Below, piece after piece: positions 30,322 to 31,696 of a DNA stretch of 31,696 nucleotides. The notes under the pieces are model-generated. The model saw only the letters and a list, made by a program, of their open reading frames with translations. It was not told where the DNA came from and made no database searches. Made by a program: the position numbers and the translations under genes. Within the stretch, counting starts at the first letter, position 1. Each line of letters starts with the position of its first letter. The DNA is from DATBRC01 sp036560485 (GTDB lineage Bacteria > Pseudomonadota > Gammaproteobacteria > Burkholderiales > Burkholderiaceae_D). The DNA lies in assembly GCA_036560485.1 (NCBI GenBank), contig DATBRC010000077.1, positions 1 through 31,696 on the forward strand. The letters run 5' to 3'.

Positions 30322-31068
30322 TCACGCCGCGTGAATAATCGATAAAAAATCCGTTGCTTTTAATGCTGCGCCGCCAATCAGACCACCATCGATGTCCGGC
30401 ATCATCAACAATTCTTTCGCATTATCCGGTTTCATACTGCCACCGTATAAAATTTGCACCTTCGATGCAACCGCCACATCCTTTGCTGCAAGTTTGGCAC
30501 GTAACATTGCGTGCACGTCTTGCGCCATTTGAGGCGTGGCAGTTTTACCAGTGCCGATAGCCCATACAGGCTCATATGCAATTACCATATTTACCAAATC
30601 GCCAGCATTGATGGACTCCAACACCGCATCGATTTGCTCGCCCACGATGCGCTCTATCTGCCCTGCTTCACGCTGAGTCAATGTCTCACCAACACATACG
30701 ATCGGGATCAAGCCGGACTTTAATGCGCGCACTGTTTTTTTCGCTACAACATCATTCGTTTCGCCATGATAAGCGCGTCGCTCAGAATGCCCGATGATCA
30801 CATAGCGACATCCAAAATCAAGCAACATGGCAGCCGATACTTCACCAGTATAAGCACCCGATTCGTGCAGCGAAAGGTCTTGTGCCCCCCATGAGATTGC
30901 AGTACCAGTCAATTCGGCTTGGCATTGAGCAAAATATGGTGCCGGTGCACATACAGCGACATCACAATTGGACGCCCCGAGCCCAGACTTAATTCCAGCC
31001 AGTAAAGTAGCATTGGCAGCAAGGCTGCCATTCATTTTCCAATTACCAGCAACCAGTTTGCGACGCAT
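30322..31068 (-). CDS. tpiA: Triosephosphate isomerase
   Basis: A 248-aa glycolytic enzyme interconverting dihydroxyacetone phosphate and glyceraldehyde-3-phosphate. Catalytic residues are K11 (AGNWKMNGS), H94 (IIGHSERR) and E166 (AYEPVWAIGTGK). The phosphate-binding C-terminal loop ILYGGSMKPDNA and GLIGGAALK are present. The start has GAGGT upstream at good spacing. A strong sigma70-type promoter lies 27-55 nt upstream. The tpiA-secG order is the usual betaproteobacterial one. No anomaly is seen. Confidence 0.97.
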   Translation of the reverse strand: MRRKLVAGNWKMNGSLAANATLLAGIKSGLGASNCDVAVCAPAPYFAQCQAELTGTAISWGAQDLSLHESGAYTGEVSAAMLLDFGCRYVIIGHSERRAYHGETNDVVAKKTVRALKSGLIPIVCVGETLTQREAGQIERIVGEQIDAVLESINAGDLVNMVIAYEPVWAIGTGKTATPQMAQDVHAMLRAKLAAKDVAVASKVQILYGGSMKPDNAKELLMMPDIDGGLIGGAALKATDFLSIIHAA

Positions 31069-31094
31069 AAGACCTCAATTTTTACGAACCCTCT

Positions 31095-31123
31095 ATTTTA
31101 GCCCGCAGGACATGAGCGGTCAA
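31095..31123 (-). promoter_or_regulatory. Sigma70 promoter of tpiA-secG
   Basis: On the minus strand TTGACC (31123-31118) and TAAAAT (31100-31095) each match consensus at 5/6 positions with an optimal 17-nt spacer. The predicted start near 31088 gives a 20-nt leader that includes the GAGGT ribosome binding site. Confidence 0.7.
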
Positions 31124-31159
31124 ACGACGAGTTCATTGAAATTCTTCCCTCGACCGAGA

Positions 31160-31696
31160 CTACATGACCAATATGATTTTTCCGATGTGCGTACTCGTTT
31201 CCATTAATGCATGCGCCTGAGCAGTTTGTTCCAAAGGGAAAGTTCGATAAATGACTGGTCTGATTTGTCTGCTTTCCAGCAAAGGCCATACTTTTTCTTT
31301 TAATTTGAGTGCAATCTCAGCTTTAAATTCAACCGAACGCGGTCGTAATGTAGAACCAGTAATCGTTAATCGACGTCGCAATACCTGCCCCAGGTCAATA
31401 GTCGCTCTTGCACCACCAATAAAAGCGATTAGCACCAAGCGTCCATCATCAGCCAGGCAGTTGATTTCGCGTGCGACATAGTCCCCGCCCACCATGTCAA
31501 GAATAACATTCACACCCTTCCCGGCAGTATTTGCTATGACGGCTTCAACAAAATCAACAGCCCGATAATTAATACCTACTTTCGCTCCTAATTCTTCACA
31601 GGCTCGGCATTTTTCATCCGACCCTGCCGTTGCATATACATGATGTCCAAATGCAGCAGCCAATTGAATGGCTGTTACGCCTATACCTGAAGTTCC
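31160..31696 (-). CDS. NAD(P)H:quinone oxidoreductase / zinc-type alcohol dehydrogenase-like protein (partial)
   Basis: The C-terminal 178 residues of a medium-chain dehydrogenase/reductase; the N-terminus lies beyond the right edge. The frame stays open to the edge with TSGIGVTAIQLAAAFGHHVYATAGSDEK, the cofactor-binding turn of the family. ELGAKVGINYR, GVNVILDMVGGDY and LRPRSVEFKAEI follow. The last two resemble the PIG3/TP53I3-like quinone oxidoreductase branch (GSTLRPRS is characteristic). No catalytic zinc ligands are visible in this part. The family reduces quinones with NADPH in the cytoplasm. It lies 92 nt upstream of tpiA on the same strand, but tpiA has its own promoter. Confidence 0.9.
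   Translation of the reverse strand, partial: GTSGIGVTAIQLAAAFGHHVYATAGSDEKCRACEELGAKVGINYRAVDFVEAVIANTAGKGVNVILDMVGGDYVAREINCLADDGRLVLIAFIGGARATIDLGQVLRRRLTITGSTLRPRSVEFKAEIALKLKEKVWPLLESRQIRPVIYRTFPLEQTAQAHALMETSTHIGKIILVM

Noticed and set aside
1..31696. CRISPR array, prophage, integrase or toxin-antitoxin module
   Set aside because: No regularly spaced direct repeats, no phage or recombinase genes and no small paired genes were seen on either strand.

Overview
The window looks like a chromosomal segment of a betaproteobacterium, most likely order Burkholderiales and probably Oxalobacteraceae (Herminiimonas/Undibacterium-like). This is inferred from three things: the protein flavour, the gene order tpiA-secG-tRNA-Leu-nuoA to nuoN, and the alpha/beta hydrolase-RidA-relA trio. 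Base composition is moderate, with no obvious compositional break. Almost all of it is coding. There are no phage, plasmid or CRISPR features; the only mobile-like item is a 166-bp inverted-repeat element.

Left part (1-5051). A partial hydroxypyruvate isomerase (minus) is cut by the window edge. A zinc-type cation diffusion facilitator (plus) runs tail-to-tail into relA (minus), and their 3' coding ends overlap by 51 nt. relA is the last gene of a minus-strand set: alpha/beta hydrolase, RidA-family protein, monofunctional-type RelA.

Middle part (5175-11276). This is a ketone-body/polyhydroxybutyrate-type neighbourhood. A D-3-hydroxybutyrate dehydrogenase (plus) is followed by three plus-strand genes of unclear role: an unrecognised 210-aa protein, an alpha/beta hydrolase with a basic C-terminal tail, and a FabH-like thiolase-fold protein that keeps the Cys but has lost the catalytic His and Asn. 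Convergent to them is scoAB, encoding 3-oxoacid CoA-transferase, which would activate the acetoacetate made by the dehydrogenase. Divergent from scoA is a PAS-LuxR regulator. An FNR-like box correctly spaced from a -10 element precedes the three-gene set.

11316-14714. A short-chain dehydrogenase (minus) and electron-transfer-flavoprotein:ubiquinone oxidoreductase (plus) diverge across a 322-bp gap that holds the long-hairpin element. A Nudix hydrolase (minus) converges on the latter gene across a bidirectional terminator.

14829-29578 (minus). This is a complete 14-gene respiratory complex I operon, nuoABCDEFGHIJKLMN, in canonical order and ended by a terminator after nuoN. NuoG lacks the N7 cluster ligands, NuoL carries a His/Glu-rich insertion, and a GC-rich repeat hairpin sits between nuoF and nuoG. 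Upstream of nuoA is a perfect FNR-consensus box, TTGAT-N4-ATCAA, placed about 41-42 nt before the predicted transcription start.

29691-31696 (minus). tRNA-Leu(GAG) has its own promoter and terminator. It is followed upstream by secG, by tpiA with a strong sigma70-type promoter, and by a quinone oxidoreductase gene cut by the right edge.

Functionally the window joins carbon-reserve/ketone-body oxidation (bdhA, scoAB), electron entry into the quinone pool (ETF-QO, complex I), and global control (relA, FNR-like sites). The most promising poorly understood unit is the three-gene cluster at 6211-9148.
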